DNA of 64,000 bases from assembly GCF_000340215.1 (NCBI RefSeq), contig NW_006921536.1, forward strand, positions 2,381,582 through 2,445,581, read 5' to 3'. Positions 1 through 13,300 of the stretch are shown piece by piece. Both the position numbers and the translations under genes were made by a program. Numbering within the stretch: the first letter of the stretch is position 1; each line of letters begins with the position of its first letter. The stretch is from Pseudocercospora fijiensis CIRAD86. Taxonomy: Eukaryota; Ascomycota; Dothideomycetes; Mycosphaerellales; Mycosphaerellaceae. The notes under the pieces were generated by a model that worked only from the letters and a program-made list of their open reading frames with translations, did not search any database and was not told where the DNA came from.

Positions 1-2605
1 TATACTCCTTCGAACGTAAGTATAAAGGGAACTATATCTTATAGACCTATTAATTGAACTGCTCTATATACTCGGGTTTCTAAAGATACGCCTAGCTAGC
101 CTTTTCGAAGATTTCCGGGTTAATACTCGATATTCTTATATCTCCGAACAACCTTCTACTTAGACTCCGTAAAGGTAAGGACTAGGTAGTAGTACCCTAT
201 AATAAATTCCTACTACTAGGATTCGGAGAGGATAAATCTAGCCCTAATCGTCGTCTAGGACTCGATAGGCTCGAAGGTAAGTATACGACCTCCTCTCGAC
301 GTTGTCGTAATCTCGCTCGTATACTAGACTGTTTCGACTATCGTCTCGTTATTACCCTTCCTAGTATAGCGCCTAGTATATATACAATATCGGTCGGCAT
401 GTTTTAAGGTTTCGTACGGTAAGGTAAGGACTTAGGAGTAGTAGATGTATACTAGTAGCTATAGGGAAACACCCTTTCTTTTATAGCATCGTATCGTTAG
501 GAATAGCTAGGTAGTAAATAGCTAGCTACCTTTTTTTTTGTTTCCTAGCTACCTAACTACTAGATTTTTTTTCCTAGCTACCCTAGCTAGCCTAACTACT
601 AGAATTTCTTTCCTAGCTACCCTAACTACCTTTCTATACGGCGGCTCTCTCCTACTAACGGAACCGAGCTACTATACCTAACGAATCTAAGCTCGTTTTT
701 AGTCTTAATCTATCCTCTTTCGGTATAAGATACTCGATAAGTAAATGCTTAGGCCGAGTCTAACTACGAAACCTAAGACTAACTAATAGCTCTATTAACT
801 AATCCTAATCCTCGAACTCCTTCCGCTTCTTAGTAAAGACCTTAAAGAGCGCTCGAGCTTCTTCGGGTACCTACGGAGTAGTCGAGATAAAGCCGTATCG
901 CTAAAATAGGTAATCCTTCGGAGGCTTATATAGAGATTTAGAGAATTCTAACGCTAACCTATCCTACTAGTAGCTTAGATTCCGGATATAAGCCCTCTCT
1001 GCCTTAGTAAAGATTTTATATAGTAGTAGCACTCTGCCTTCGAGAAACGCTTTCTATTTAACTATTAGTATCTACCGGCTACGAACGCCGGCTATATATA
1101 CCGAGTATAGAATAATTACCTATACCCCTTCCTCCTATAGTAACACTTCTACCGTCCCTAGATACCTAGCCCCGATCGCATTAATCGTAAGCTACTTTGC
1201 CTTTATAGACGCAAAGGCTTCGCTCTAATACTAATAAAGAAACTTCTACTCTATATCGAGGATATAAAGACGACTAGTCTCGATTCTAATCCTTACTAGC
1301 TTTTCGTAGTAGCTTTAACTATAATTTTCTAGATTGATAGGACTTATACCTTAGCCCTTTACTAGTATCTCGTCTCTTTAACTATACTCGATCTACTCCT
1401 AGCGCTTATCGTCTATAGCGTTAGGCCCTAAGACTATACCTGTTACTAGATCGACGTATAGTATCTCCTCGCTTTTTTCAGTTCCTTTATTCGCAGCATT
1501 AAGCTCTATCGCGGCATCCTAAACTCTAGTATTATTGTTCTCGGCTATCTAAATATCTCCGTTACTATCGGTCGTATCGATAGAGGTAGCGGCTATAGGT
1601 CTAAATGCTATTAGTTAACGTGTTAAAGAAAAATATGCCGGCTATAGCTGCCGGCTACGGCTGCTGGCTATAGCTACTAGCTACGGCCGCTAGCTAGATT
1701 AACTTACGCTACTAGAACTTTACGCTCGAAAACTAGCCGTAATTCTTTCCTCCTCTTAGCCTTCTCTTAGGTTGTCTTCTTATTCTAACCTTTACTTTTT
1801 TCTATAGGCGCTAGCTATCGATAGAATGCCTTATTCCGCGCCTTTCTTCTCTTATCCTTAGCTCTTTTATCCTTATCTATCTTATCCTTTCTCTCGCGGT
1901 CTCGTACGGAATTCTTCTTCGTAGAGTACTCCTCTTTAGTCTTACGCTTTTTAGTTAGACGCTTAGGCAAAACAAACTCGCGGTCTTTAGTTCTATCTTC
2001 TATTTAGCGCGCGGCGCGCTTCTCTCTTGCTATTATAAGGGAAAGGGGCGGGGGCGTAGCGTATAGTAGTTATTGTCGGTATAGGTATAGAGGAAGAAGT
2101 TAAAAGTATAAGAATATCGCGAAGCCCTAATTGTTACCGCCTACGTAACGTTATATAGGTAAGCTTTCGCAACTACGGCAACTACGCCCTAGCAATAGCA
2201 ACTACGCCCTAGTAACGGCAACTACGCCCTAGCAACGGCAACTACGCCCTAGTAACGGTAATAAAGCGTAGTAAATACAACCTAGTAACTATTATAGCCG
2301 GCAATCGTAGCCGGTAGTCGAATAAGAGTATCCTTATAGTAAAACTACGCCCTAGCAACGGTAACTACGCCCTAGCAACGGCAAAAGAGCGTAGTAAATG
2401 TAACAGAGTTACTATTATAGCCGGCAATCGTAGCCGGTAGTCGAATAAGAGTGTCCTTATAGTAAAACTAATATAGTCTCTAGTTCAAACTAGGAATCTA
2501 TATAGTTCGAAAAAACCAAACCGGAACTAGGGAGCTAGTTCGCCGCTAAGAAACCAAACTATATACGTTTAGTAGTTCGGAAACCGAACTACTACGGGGT
2601 CTACT
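1..2605 (-). mobile_element. Unclassified RIP-mutated repeat (left-edge element)
   Basis: This stretch is TpA-rich and CpA/TpG-poor like the neighbouring dead transposons. Minus-strand reading between about 2000 and 600 gives long stop-riddled frames, including a Lys/Arg-rich stretch near 1780-2000 and a more globular stretch near 700-1300, which I could not assign to a family. Its right edge, near 2605, abruptly interrupts the Gypsy-B integrase frame, so it is a later insertion. The edge region 2535-2605 contains an 11 bp perfect hairpin stem (TAGTAGTTCGG) and A/T-rich palindromic sequence that may be an LTR or other terminus. Runs of CTAGCTACC-like repeats occur at 500-630. The left end lies outside the window. 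A retroelement is likely but not shown. Confidence 0.5.
2168..2470. repeat. Tandem 20 bp repeats plus a duplicated ~88 bp block
   Basis: A 20 bp unit (GCAACTACGCCCTAGCAACG and variants differing mostly by C/T) is repeated about four to five times at 2168-2262 and about twice more at 2343-2384. Each array is followed by a near-identical block of about 88 bp (about 2262-2348 and 2384-2470) that ends in the same TATAGTAAAACTA. The whole is therefore two tandem copies of an array-plus-block module inside the left-edge element. Confidence 0.8.
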
Positions 2606-3327
2606 ATATAGAGAGCTTGCGATTAGGGTTCCCTAGTAGGCGGTATCCCTTATATAATTTAAGTAGTACCTTTTAGCCTATCTTAAAGGAAATAGGGCGA
2701 TGCTTGCGGTCGTATCGGTCCTTTATTATCGCTGCCGCCTATGTAAGAGAGTCTACTACCTAGTCGCGTACCTCCTATCTTAATACTAAGTAGTCCTTAG
2801 TAGGGAGCTCGGTAAGGGGGTTTAGCGCGTCTAGGTTCGTCTTAAATCCTTAAATTAGAACATTAGGTACCTCTCTAGTCGAGGCATTCCTAGCGTTATT
2901 AAGCTCGGCCTAGATATATAGTAGCGCGTCCGTCTAATTAGCGTCCGGATAATTAGAGATAAAGAATCGGAGCGCGATCTCTACGGTCTAATTAGTTCGC
3001 TTAGATTAGCCGTCCGACTAGGGATAGTACGCTATCGTTGCGAAGAACCTCGTGCCTAACTTCTTAAAGGCCGCCTTTATAAATTCGCTAAGCTAAATAG
3101 GGTCCCGGTCGCCGATTATAATAGCTAGAAGGTTGCGTTCTATTTCGATATGTCCTTAGATCTAATCGCTACTATACTGCTACGCCGTCTACGTTAATTT
3201 GTACTTGCGTAGCATAACGCGCTTAGAGTACTTGCACGTCTTAGTAAGGAAACCGTCGTAGCTGTCTTTATTAGGTAGTAGGCTATAAACCTAGTCCGTA
3301 GTAATAGCGTACTATAGAATAGGCTAG
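2606..3327 (-). mobile_element. Gypsy-B, 3' part (integrase C-terminal half), detached
   Basis: Reading the minus strand from 3327 downward gives integrase sequence in the frame that was open at 19295: a DFVYSLLP-like start, then GFLTKTCKYSKRV, a GDRDP catalytic-region motif, an AYYP.SDG motif, and ALRFFISNYPDAN. It ends at a KVLLKLYKGYRL stretch, which is typical of the post-integrase region of Ty3/Gypsy pol. Trp and Gln codons are replaced by TAG/TAA, as expected for RIP. The frame resumes exactly across the Gypsy-A1 insertion when one copy of GCTAG is removed, so this fragment and 19295-26167 were one element. It is cut at about 2605 by the left-edge repeat, and its 3' LTR is not seen. Confidence 0.85.
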
Positions 3328-3524
3328 TGTTAGGGCTAAAGAGGCTATACGTAATTAGCATGTAACTAGGCTAAGTAAAGCTAGGGTCTTAGTGCCTTAG
3401 GTAGGGCTTAGCGCTTAGTAATAGGCTAACTTGCCTACCTTCCTCCCTCTCCTCCTAGCTCCTTATCGAATACTACTCGTACCTACTACTACCCTATCTA
3501 CCTGCTAATATAACCCTTCTTATA
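3328..3524 (+). repeat. Gypsy-A1 5' LTR
   Basis: This 197 bp LTR begins TGTTAGGGC and ends CTTCTTATA (the canonical terminal CA has become TA). It is nearly identical to 19098-19294 and preceded by the target duplication GCTAG. An inverted third copy lies at 26966-27163. Confidence 0.93.
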
Positions 3525-3769
3525 TAGTATTCAATCTACCCTTTAAGGGTAGCAGCTAGATAGTCCGTATTTCAAGCTTTTAGCGGTATAGCCCTAAAAA
3601 CCGTTAATCTAACTATATTGCGCCCGAAGAACGGGACCTATACGTACTATCCTATTAAAACAACCGTACTAATTATTAAGTAAGGCCTTCTATACGGCCT
3701 ATTATACTGAATTAATCGCACTAAGCCGATATCTACTAATTCCGCTATATCCGTATCTTAGGGGCCTAT

Positions 3770-5120
3770 AATATATTATCGGTATTACCCCTTATAATAG
3801 CCGGCTTATTACGAAGCAACAACAACCGTGCTGCCGCTAGCAGCGCTAGCAACGACAACGCTAGTAGCATAGTACCTACTAAAGTGCCTACTAAAGCACC
3901 TACTAAGGTGCCTACTAAAGAGCCTACTACTAGGCCTACCGAAGAACCTATAGTTCTAGGTAACGACCTAGAGTTGCCTATTAACGACATACTTAATAAC
4001 ATTGTTAATCGACGATATAGCTAACTAGCCTTTAGCCCCTAGCTAGTAGCGAGACTTTAGGAAGCTACCTAAAACAGGCTCGCTACTCTACGTTAAGAAC
4101 AATAGCTAAAGGACAACCTCCTCGAAATTCGCCGCCTTTAGGGGGCCCTAATAACTAACACTAAGCTAATAGTAGGGCCTTCCTTACTATTAGTCCTAGT
4201 CTAGAAGAAGGATGCTAAACTTAAGGACTATACCGTGTTTAATAGCTCTAGTCGAAAGCAATATAACGACTATATTCGTAACTGTAAGCTTAACTAGCGA
4301 AACGTACCGAGGGCCCTTTTAGACGACTATTCGTTAGTCGTCTATACTATACAGTATATTAACGGTAACCCTAAGCGTACATAGGATAACCGTTTTGATT
4401 CCCTTTACGACTAGACTGCTATTTAATAGCAGGATTACAAGACTATTATACTAAACACCCTTAGCAACCCTATATTACGCTAGCAGTACGCCTAAGACTA
4501 ATACCTACGTGCTAAACAAAAGGCCGACTAAACCTCTCGATCCTTCGAGGCCTATCTAAAGACCCTTAAGGACGACTTACTACCTAAGACCGACTCTATC
4601 TAGATATCTAAGATACGACCTAAACTAAGATAGGAACTAGTCCTTAAATTAGACCGCCGCCGTGTATTCGAATAGGCCAATCTTATACGTATTTAATTTA
4701 TAGTCGAAGTAGAGATAGCTAAACGAGCTATTTAGCTCTAATAACGGTTAGAATCTAAGATACGCCTAGCTACCTATCGTAGCCGCGGAGGAAACTAAGG
4801 TTCCTACTAGAACAACAATACTAACAATAGGAATAGTAACAACGACCGTAGAAGGGGCCGTAGCCGACGGCTATATAGAGGAGGCCGTAATAGGGGCCGT
4901 AGAAGGGGCTCGTATCCCTATAGTACTAATCGCTTAACTAATAATAGCAGTAATAGCGGCTATAGCAACCCCCTAACTAGATTAAAGTGCTTTAATTGCG
5001 ACAGTACTAGCTATCTACTAGGCTAATACGACAAACCTAAGGACTAGGCCCGAATCGACCGTACTGCCGCTAAGCACTATAAGCACCTTTTAGCCGCTAA
5101 CGCTACCCCTATAGGCTAAC
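3770..5120 (+). pseudogene. Gypsy-A1 Gag, RIP-inactivated
   Basis: The plus-strand frame contains about five tandem Pro-Thr-Lys-X tetrapeptides (12 bp repeats at about 3865-3935), then a low-complexity N-terminal region, a helical capsid-like stretch (about 4150-4790), an Arg/Gly/Asn-rich basic stretch (4790-4980), and a zinc-knuckle remnant starting CFNC at about 4990. The later Cys/His positions are partly changed. Many TAG/TAA stops interrupt the frame. An open antisense frame at 3766-4002 is only the reverse of the tetrapeptide repeats. Confidence 0.75.
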
Positions 5121-5189
5121 CTTCGATAAAAGAGTAAGCGCCGCACTAACTATTAGCCTTGTACGGCGTAAAACTATTAATATTATGCT

Positions 5190-6450
5190 AGCTATTATAC
5201 GCGCCTGTCTTATATAGGACACATATAGAGACAACTATAAGACTAAGGTTATGCTAGACCTAGGGAATTTAGTTAGTGCCCTTATTAGCTATCGCCTAGC
5301 TAAGCAATTAGACTTTCGATAACTGCCTAGGACTAACCTACTAACCCTTACTTAGTTTAATAACGCTCGGCACTTAACCTACGGAGCCTACTATGTCTAT
5401 ATAGCCCTAAGAGACGACCTCGGCAATAAGCGCCTACTAGACTTTACTGCCTACGCAGTAGACATAGATAGCCTCCTATTTAATATTATTATTAGCAACC
5501 CTATTCTTAAGTACTACGCTATAGCTATAGACTTAGGCATTTAGAAGTAGCGATTTAGAATCGCTAGGAAAGAGGATATTAAACACATTAATGTTAGCGA
5601 GTGCCCTAACGATATTAGGGTCCTGTTTATTAGCAACCTAATACTAGCCTCTACCTTAGCCGACCTAATAGTCGATCTATTAGGCGACGATAATAAGCCT
5701 ATGCCCCCTAATAGTATAGACCCTAATTAGCTCGAGCGTATACTAGAGCCTATTCGAGAGACCTATATTAACGTGTTTAAACACTACTTAGCATCGACAT
5801 TGCCTATATTTAAAGAGACGGATTATAAGATTAATATTATAGAGGGTAAAGAGGTTCCTTTTAGTCCCCTCTACAACCTTAGTAAGCGAGAGCTTGCTAT
5901 GTTACGTAAGTACCTAGAGGAAAACCTAGCTAATAGCCGTATTCGGTATAGTAACAGCCCTACTAGTGCACTAATCCTATTTGTTCTAAAGAAGGATAGT
6001 AGCTTGCGGTTATGCGTTAATTACCGTAGGCTTAATGCTGTTACTATTAAAGACCGCTATCTACTTCCGCTTATTAATAAAACCCTCGATCGCCTTTCTA
6101 GGGCCTACTTCTATACTATACTAGATATTAAGGATGCGTACTATCGTATTTGTATTCGTAAGGGCGACGAATAGAAGATAGCCTTCCGTACTCGTTATAG
6201 CTATTTTAAGTATTTAGTTATGCTATTTAGGCTAGCTAATGCCCCTACGACCTTCTAGTCCTATATTAATTAGGCCCTATTAGGCCTATTAGACTACCTC
6301 TACGTAGTCTATCTAGACGATATCCTAGTCTATATATACTTACCTAACATTGCGGAACATTAGGCTGCCGTACGCAAGGTGCTCGACCGCCTACGGGCCT
6401 ATAGCTTGTATTGCAAGCCTTCTAAATACACCTTTGCTACTAAAGAGGTA
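5190..6450 (+). pseudogene. Gypsy-A1 protease and N-terminal reverse transcriptase, RIP-inactivated
   Basis: A retropepsin-like segment (MLDLGNLVSALIS, with the catalytic DTGA changed to DLGN) lies at about 5250-5300. The RT follows. A 133-codon open piece at 5773-6174 carries the PFSPLYNLSKREL start, SALILFVLKKDSSLRLCVNY and YTILDIKDAYYRI. The frame then continues with stops through FRLANAPTTF and YLDDILVYI (the Y-x-DD box near 6310). It ends at KEV, position 6450, exactly where the Helitron begins, and resumes in frame at 15301 with LFLGF. This is the strongest single indication of the Ty3/Gypsy family here. Confidence 0.9.
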
Positions 6451-6485
6451 TAAAGTATCGTTTAAGCCCTATAGTGCTTGTCCTA

Positions 6486-6500
6486 TTCGAGCGGAGCGAC
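6486..6500 (-). repeat. Helitron subterminal inverted repeat (3' side)
   Basis: TTCGAGCGGAGCGAC is the exact inverted complement of 15286-15300. It lies 35 bp inside the element's 3' end, next to a 16 bp near-palindromic hairpin candidate. Confidence 0.9.
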
Positions 6501-7379
6501 GACGTAGAGCTAGAGAACAAAGTTAGATTAGCGCCTATAGAGCGCTTATATCTATACTTATACTATTACAATAACACACTCGTATAGCGATCGCTATGTC
6601 CTTTACTCGAAGTCCTTATCGTTATTACCCTACGCTATCTCTAAGTCTTCCTCTTAATTGCGACGCAATCTATTATTAAACGCTTATTAACGCGCTTCTT
6701 CCTCTATAAGAGCAATTTAAATACGTATCTCCTTATTAAGCTCCTTATCTCTAGTATCGACTATTATAGTGTCTTACTCTTACTAAGTTGCCTACTCTTA
6801 CTAAGTCGCCTATTTACTGTCGACTATATTACTATCGTATAGGAGCTGCTTAGGGCGTACCTACTAAGCTTATCGATTAGCGTTAACGTTGCGCTAGAAG
6901 GTCTTATTATTAAGGAACTCGCTAGCGACTTGTCGGTTGCCGAGACGACCTTAATCCTAATCGTTACGACGCTTCGGAACACTAATGCTTAGGCCTTTAA
7001 TAATAACCTCGTTGCGGGCGGCTATATTGCGTAGGGCATCGGTAAAGTTAAGGCCCTATATACGACGGCTATATACCTCTATAAAGTTCCTACGTAATAT
7101 ACTAAGTAATATGCGCTTTCTAGGAACGATAAGAGTCGTAAGTGTCCGCTTAAGGAAAGGGATAGTCGCGACGGGAAGAACAGCTTCCTTAGACGACTTA
7201 GGCAGCTAGCCTAGACTACGAGACTCTATTTTAGCAATCTCAACTAAGTCTACCTCGAGTTAGGCCTCTTCTTCTTGCTAGCGACGACGTAGAGCCTCCT
7301 CCTAATCCTATTCTCGTACGCGTTACTACTAAAGGCGATATTCTTACTAAGCTTGTATAGTCTGCAAATCGCGCTACTA

Positions 7380-10300
7380 TTAACGCTCGTTACGCTTAGC
7401 AGCCTCGAGATCTAGGTACGGTAGGTCGGAGGAAAGTATAGCTCTAGGTAGCAATATACGCTGCTTCTTACGGCGAATATAATTAGTATAGCGGTCGATA
7501 TGTAACTTGTACGGCTTGCCCTTAAAGCGGTCGTAGTTAAAAGGCTCGTCGAAGAGGATATTATCGAGGTTGCGGAAGCGAGAGCAAGCAATATAAGTTA
7601 ACGCAGGCATAAAGTCCTTCTTAGAGATATTAAGAATACCCTTGCCTAGTATTATACCCTACGACTTGTAAACTATAATAGTATATACGATAGTTAGCGG
7701 GAATTAAGTACGGGTATATTAGCTATCGGTACGATCGTTATACTTCTATTCGCGCCGAGAAGGTACGATAGGCACTACATTCGATAGTAGACTATTAACT
7801 TCCTAGTTTAGTATCGGTCTAGAGTACTCGTCTAGCTCGACTAGTATAATAGCCGGTATATCCTCGTTAACAACCTCTTAATCGGTGCGTAATACGTCTT
7901 TAGCCTAGATAACATCGCGGACAGTGCCTATACTGCTATTAATAACACCCTACTAGACCTATAGGTTCTTAGTTACTATAACCCGAGCGTCGATACAAAT
8001 TAGAAGGATCTTGTATAGGTTTCCGCCGGTCTTACAATTAGCTTAGGCAGCGTAACGGCTAGTATGTTCGGCTTTGATCGGCTTAATAGGTCGTTAGTTG
8101 TTACGCATCGAGGTATAGTTAAGTATAGATACCTACTTCTTATAGCTAAATAGGCGGATAGCGTCCTTAAATTCTACTAGGTACGGATAAGAGGCATCTC
8201 GAATGCGGGTTGTAAGTGTCTGCTACTAATTAATAGTTAACTTGCTAGGTCTAGTACGTAGGCCTTCTAGAGTATCCTTAAATGCCTAGGCTACTAGGTT
8301 ATTGCCCTATTAGCGCTAAATAACGTTAAGTTAAATAGTCTCGTTAAATAGGTGCTATATATAACGACTAAGAACAACTTTAGGCGAGTTAGTTAGAGTT
8401 AGTCCACTAAAGAGAGGTCGGCTACCGATTAGAAGCAGTTAACTAAAGTTACCGCATATACAGATCGTAAAGCCTCCGAACGGCAGCGATGTATCAACCT
8501 TAGGATTATCTTAGTCTTCTTAGGCGTAGCTTAAGTCTTGCTATTCTACCTATCGTAACCGCCTATCGATCTAATATAGCTTAACTAAGTCAATTATCGA
8601 CTTCTCGTCGATAATAATATAGAGGATATTGCGTATGTATTCCTAGAATACGGACAATACTCGGCCTTCTAGAGGCATATACTCCTTTATCGTAAGAGGC
8701 AAGCGGAAAGCCGAGTAAATTGTAGAGCCCTTAATACTAAAGGCAGTAGCACTAGTTAGAGCAATTCGTATAATAGGGTTTCCTATTTAGTATTGTACGC
8801 TAGTAGAATCCTACTGTTCTACTATCTCCTTAATAGCGGAAGAGAGAAGCTTAATAATATAGGACTTACTAACGCCTGCCTTGCTATTAATGTTAAGCAA
8901 GATCTAATCTAGTATAGTAGCGCTATTAAGCAACTCGTTAGCGTAGTTATAGATGCGATCGTACTAAAGCCGCTATTCTAGGGAGAGACCGTTAACTTTC
9001 TACTATAGGTTTGCAATACTGCTAATCTTCTAATAAGCATCGCTAGTGCTACGCTTGTTCTTCTACTAGTCCTTAAGCTAATGTCCGAGATCGTAACGCC
9101 TAATATAAGGAGTCTAATTATAGTTCTTGTCTAACTTACGATTACTAAGGTTATTAAGGTCTTCCTCTTCTTCTATAGGGTTACGATTAGGGATAGCGCG
9201 TACGAGAAGCTTACCCTTAGGCTCTTCCTCTTCTAGATTATACTATTCTTCTTTAAATAGGTCTTTAGTAGGCGTAGGAAGATTAATACTAAAGTAGTCG
9301 AATAGGTGTGTATACTTCTTACGATACTACTTACAAGCGTCGCGCTAAGCAAAGAACTCCTTATCGCTATCGGGATACTTATACAGAAGAGCTAGATACT
9401 AGCTATCGAAGGGGTAGTGCAATACGACCTTAGTGCGGCAATAGTCTTTATAAGTGCTATTATCTTCCTCCGGGTTACCGCAGTACTTAGGGAAGTAGTT
9501 AATAAGGCGAGCCTTCGCACGCAGCCGCAATTTGAATATACCAAAGTCCTAAGCAGTTAAGAACTCGAAGAGAGTAAGGTTAGGGCGGTTAAGAAGATTA
9601 GACTTTACGAATTTCTCTAGCAGGATACTAAGGCGGTTAATATACTTAAGCAAGGGCGATTTGCCCTAAGTAACGATCTCACTAGCCTGCTTATTATATC
9701 GCTTAACCTTAGCTTAGTACTAAGGAAGACGATAATCGAAGCTCTATACCTAGCGTAATCCTTAGGAGAGAGGCAAACCTAGTAATTAGTAGTATGCTTC
9801 CTATATAGAGATATCTCTCTCCCTAATAAGCTTATTTATTATCTTTGCAAAGAAGGATACTATAGGCCGATTAGAGTTCTACAGATAAGGACCGAGTTGC
9901 TTAGCAATGTCTAGTAACGGGATACTCCGCTTCTCTACCTTGCTATAGTACTTAGCGAGATAATCGACAATAGTACCTTTCGAAGTATATAGGGCGAAGT
10001 CCGTATTAGCAAGCTACGCTACAGATACCGTGCGATTGTAGCCATTTATCTACTTATCGTTACGAGGTCTATCGTATATATAGTAGCGTAGATTGAGGTC
10101 TCTACTAATACGAGCCTCTTCGTATAGCTTACGAGGGAAGTAGAAGCGGTATCCGCGTACTCTAGTGTCCTTGTTCTTCCGCTAACAATACTTACAGCTA
10201 CACTTGTAACGCTGTACCCTATTAAGGTTTAGTATAAGTAGATAGGCTATATTGCGTACTTCGTCTAGCCGTATAGACAATACTATCGGCTCTCCTAGTT

Positions 10301-13300
10301 ATAGACTAGTGCGATCCGGGTCTAGCTGAAAAGCAGTAATATAACGACCCTAGAACTTAGCTAGTGCGGCTCGATCTGCTTTAGTACTAGATTTCGGAAC
10401 TAGAAGCAATACCTGCTATATATCTAGCTTAATATCGTTCTAGAGCTAGTATATACCGTAGTTATAAGAGCTTCTACGAGCCTAGAATTCGAATCGGTTC
10501 TAGTAATTAACGATACTAAACTTTAGCTTAAGCACTATCTACTAGAGAAGGGTATATCGGCGGTAGTAGTAATAAGCTACAATTGCTAGGTTGTCTCGAA
10601 TATTATCGCGTACGATCTTGCGGCGTTAGTACTTATTACTAGCAGGGACATTAGGTATATACTTCTGTAGAGACTACTACTAATTGTCGGCGGTACTAAA
10701 GGTAAGGAATAGATACGGAGTTCTAAGAGCTATAATATAGAGCTCGAGTTGCTTACGCTTGCTAATCTAGTACGTACGGGTACCTCGTAACTTGTCGGCG
10801 TGTCGCATAAGATTAGACAGTAGCTTCTTTAAGTCGTCGTCTTAGTATAAAGCTAGAGCAGCCTTTAGGTCCTTAAGTGATATTTCCTAGTATTCGGGGT
10901 TTTGCTATACTACGAAGTCGGCAATGCGATTGCTCTACTTCCTTATAGAAGTGTTTAAGGCAACGTGTCGGAAGCGAGCGTACTAAGCAAAACGACCGTC
11001 TTAGTACTTAAGTATATGCTTAATATACTCCTTATAGGAGACACTACGCTATCGAGCTTCTACGAAGTTGCCTACTCCTATTAGATAGAGCGTTAGGAAA
11101 GCGAGAGATAGCAATACTACCGACTTGTTAAATTTAGATAGCGGTATACGATCGTATAGTAGCAAAGTTAAGTAGTTCTATAGCGGATCTCTAGGACTAT
11201 CGTATTAAGAAGCTTGTATACGGAGCTCGTTATCCTTTTCGTAGCGCTACTACTCCTACTAATCGACGACCTCTTGCAATTGCTAGCGTTAGTCTTTAGG
11301 TATACGTGCTTAAGGCAACGCCGACTCGAAAGGGTAGTCGGCTAAATTATCCTCTTCCCTACTAGTAGCGGCTTGCTTATTAGCTGCGGCTTCCTCGGAC
11401 TATGCTACGTTTAAGGCTAGCGGAGGGAGATTATCTTCGGTATAGTACTATACATTAATGCGATTAATTACATCGTTATCTTCTAGTAGGCTAGACAAAC
11501 GGTAATCGTCGATAAGAATACTAGTATAGCCCTTATAGTTGTCTTTAAGATATAATAGCTACTAACGGACAATAGCTTAACGGACGCGGAAGCCGCGCTT
11601 AAATATACGCTTCGTAGTATCGTTACCTTATACTAGTCGTAGAAGTACTATCTTTAAGTACTTAGGAAGCAGAGGAAGTTCTTACTAAAGCTTGCCTATA
11701 TCGCGAAGAAAGTTAACAACGTTGTTCTTATATCGGTACTAAGCGCCCTTAATAAGTCGCATTTCTATATATACGTAAATACGCGCGATAAGGATCTCTT
11801 TAATTATTGTTAGCTTTAGCAACTCTACTAGATATTCTCCTAGATCTATAAGATTAGCAGCCGATATAAGATTAGGCTCTTTAGGTCGCTTCTTGCTATC
11901 GCGTATATTACGGCACTTCTTATAGATATTGAAAGTAAGCGAGTCTTCGCGAGTATCTAGTTATATATTAAACTAACGCTCTTTGCAACCCTTCTAAAGC
12001 TCTTTATTCTAGTAAATCTCTATCTTCTCTTCTTCTAATGCAGTAAAGAAGTCCGTAACTAAACCGTAGTCAATGTCGGCGAGAGCCTTCTACCTATCGA
12101 GATCGGTATATACTTAGATCGCTAGATCGACTAGATCGGCAGTAAGGAAATAGTTACTTAAGTCCTGCTTGTATCGCTCTATACGGACACGATTACGCTA
12201 GCTAGGTCGAGGTATACGATAAGGCGGTAGGTTATTATCTTTACGAACGATACGGTAAGCTATATAGCAATTCTCGAGTTCTTATAAGCCGTTAGGCAAG
12301 TAGAATTCGTATCGCTTAGTCTCGTATCGGCGAAGGATACACTACTTATATTAACTAGCCTTATTATTATCTCCTTTAGTATAATAGTAGCAGACATTAA
12401 TATCTATATCTGCCTCGGGGGCGTTAAACTTGCGGGCAATAGCGCGTAGCTAGTTACAAATGCTATACTTAAACTAGCGTCGTATATTGCGAACAGGAGG
12501 ATAATCTAGGTCTCTAGTAGTTTTACCGATACTACTAAAGGCAGAACTTAGGAGAGGCGGATCGCTACTATATTTAGTGTATTATAATAGCTAAGGCTGC
12601 GTGTTTTAGCCTACTAGAATCTAGTCAATTATTAGAGTTAGAGGAGGATCTTTACTAGCGCGGCGTTCTTAACGATGCTAGCGGGCAATACGTGCAACTT
12701 GTATACGAGCAGCTATAGTTACTACGTCGTTACTACTATATTAACCGCAGGCGCGAATGCCTGCTATACCGGAAGACTAGGTAGGAAGTAGCGGATTACG
12801 CTTAACTAGATCTCTAGCACGGCTTAGAGCGACGTTAATATTGCTTAGAGCCGATAAGGGCGGTAGAATAGTACTCTATATCGGGGAAGGCGAGATCGCG
12901 ATCGGATTTAATATACCGCCGGTTTGTAGTGTTAGTGTCTTTATTAGGCGGCTACGCTTTGCTAGAGTAGGCATATTAGTGTCCTCGTCTTCTCTATTAT
13001 AAGGGTGCTTCTTAGAGGCGGCGGCTTTCTTCTTCTTGTTCTTAGTATCTATTAGGCGGCATCTTAGGCAGTGCGCGGTAAGCTTAGTAGTAGTGCTAGT
13101 ACTAGTACTGCGAAGGCTCTAGAATTGAGAGCGCTTCTTACGCTTGCTATAGGAAGGATTTAAGTAGACTCGATTGCCTTTAATACTCGCATCGACCTCT
13201 TTATCGTCTAGTGCTAGGTACTCGATATCGTCGTCGTCGTTACGATCGGATAGAAGATTCTTACGCGGATTACCGCTAGGAGGGCCTTGTCCGCTAGGTG

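Noticed and set aside
2160..2470. CRISPR-like array from the regularly spaced 20 bp repeats
   Set aside because: The units are directly adjacent without unique spacers, and the setting is a eukaryotic transposon.
3766..4002. Minus-strand ORF with VGTLVGT repeats, and its counterpart on the plus strand at 26491-26724
   Set aside because: Both are antisense to the Pro-Thr-Lys-X repeats in the Gag N terminus of the two Gypsy-A copies. The repeat of a 12 bp unit keeps the antisense frame open.
6985..7209. Plus-strand 74-codon ORF in the Helitron 3' region
   Set aside because: It shows no motif, sits in RIP-mutated non-coding sequence downstream of the helicase, and is on the opposite strand.
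7380..7610. Independent small gene at the Helitron left side
   Set aside because: It is the C-terminal end of the RepHel helicase (NLDNILFDEPFNYDRF), left open by chance between RIP stops.
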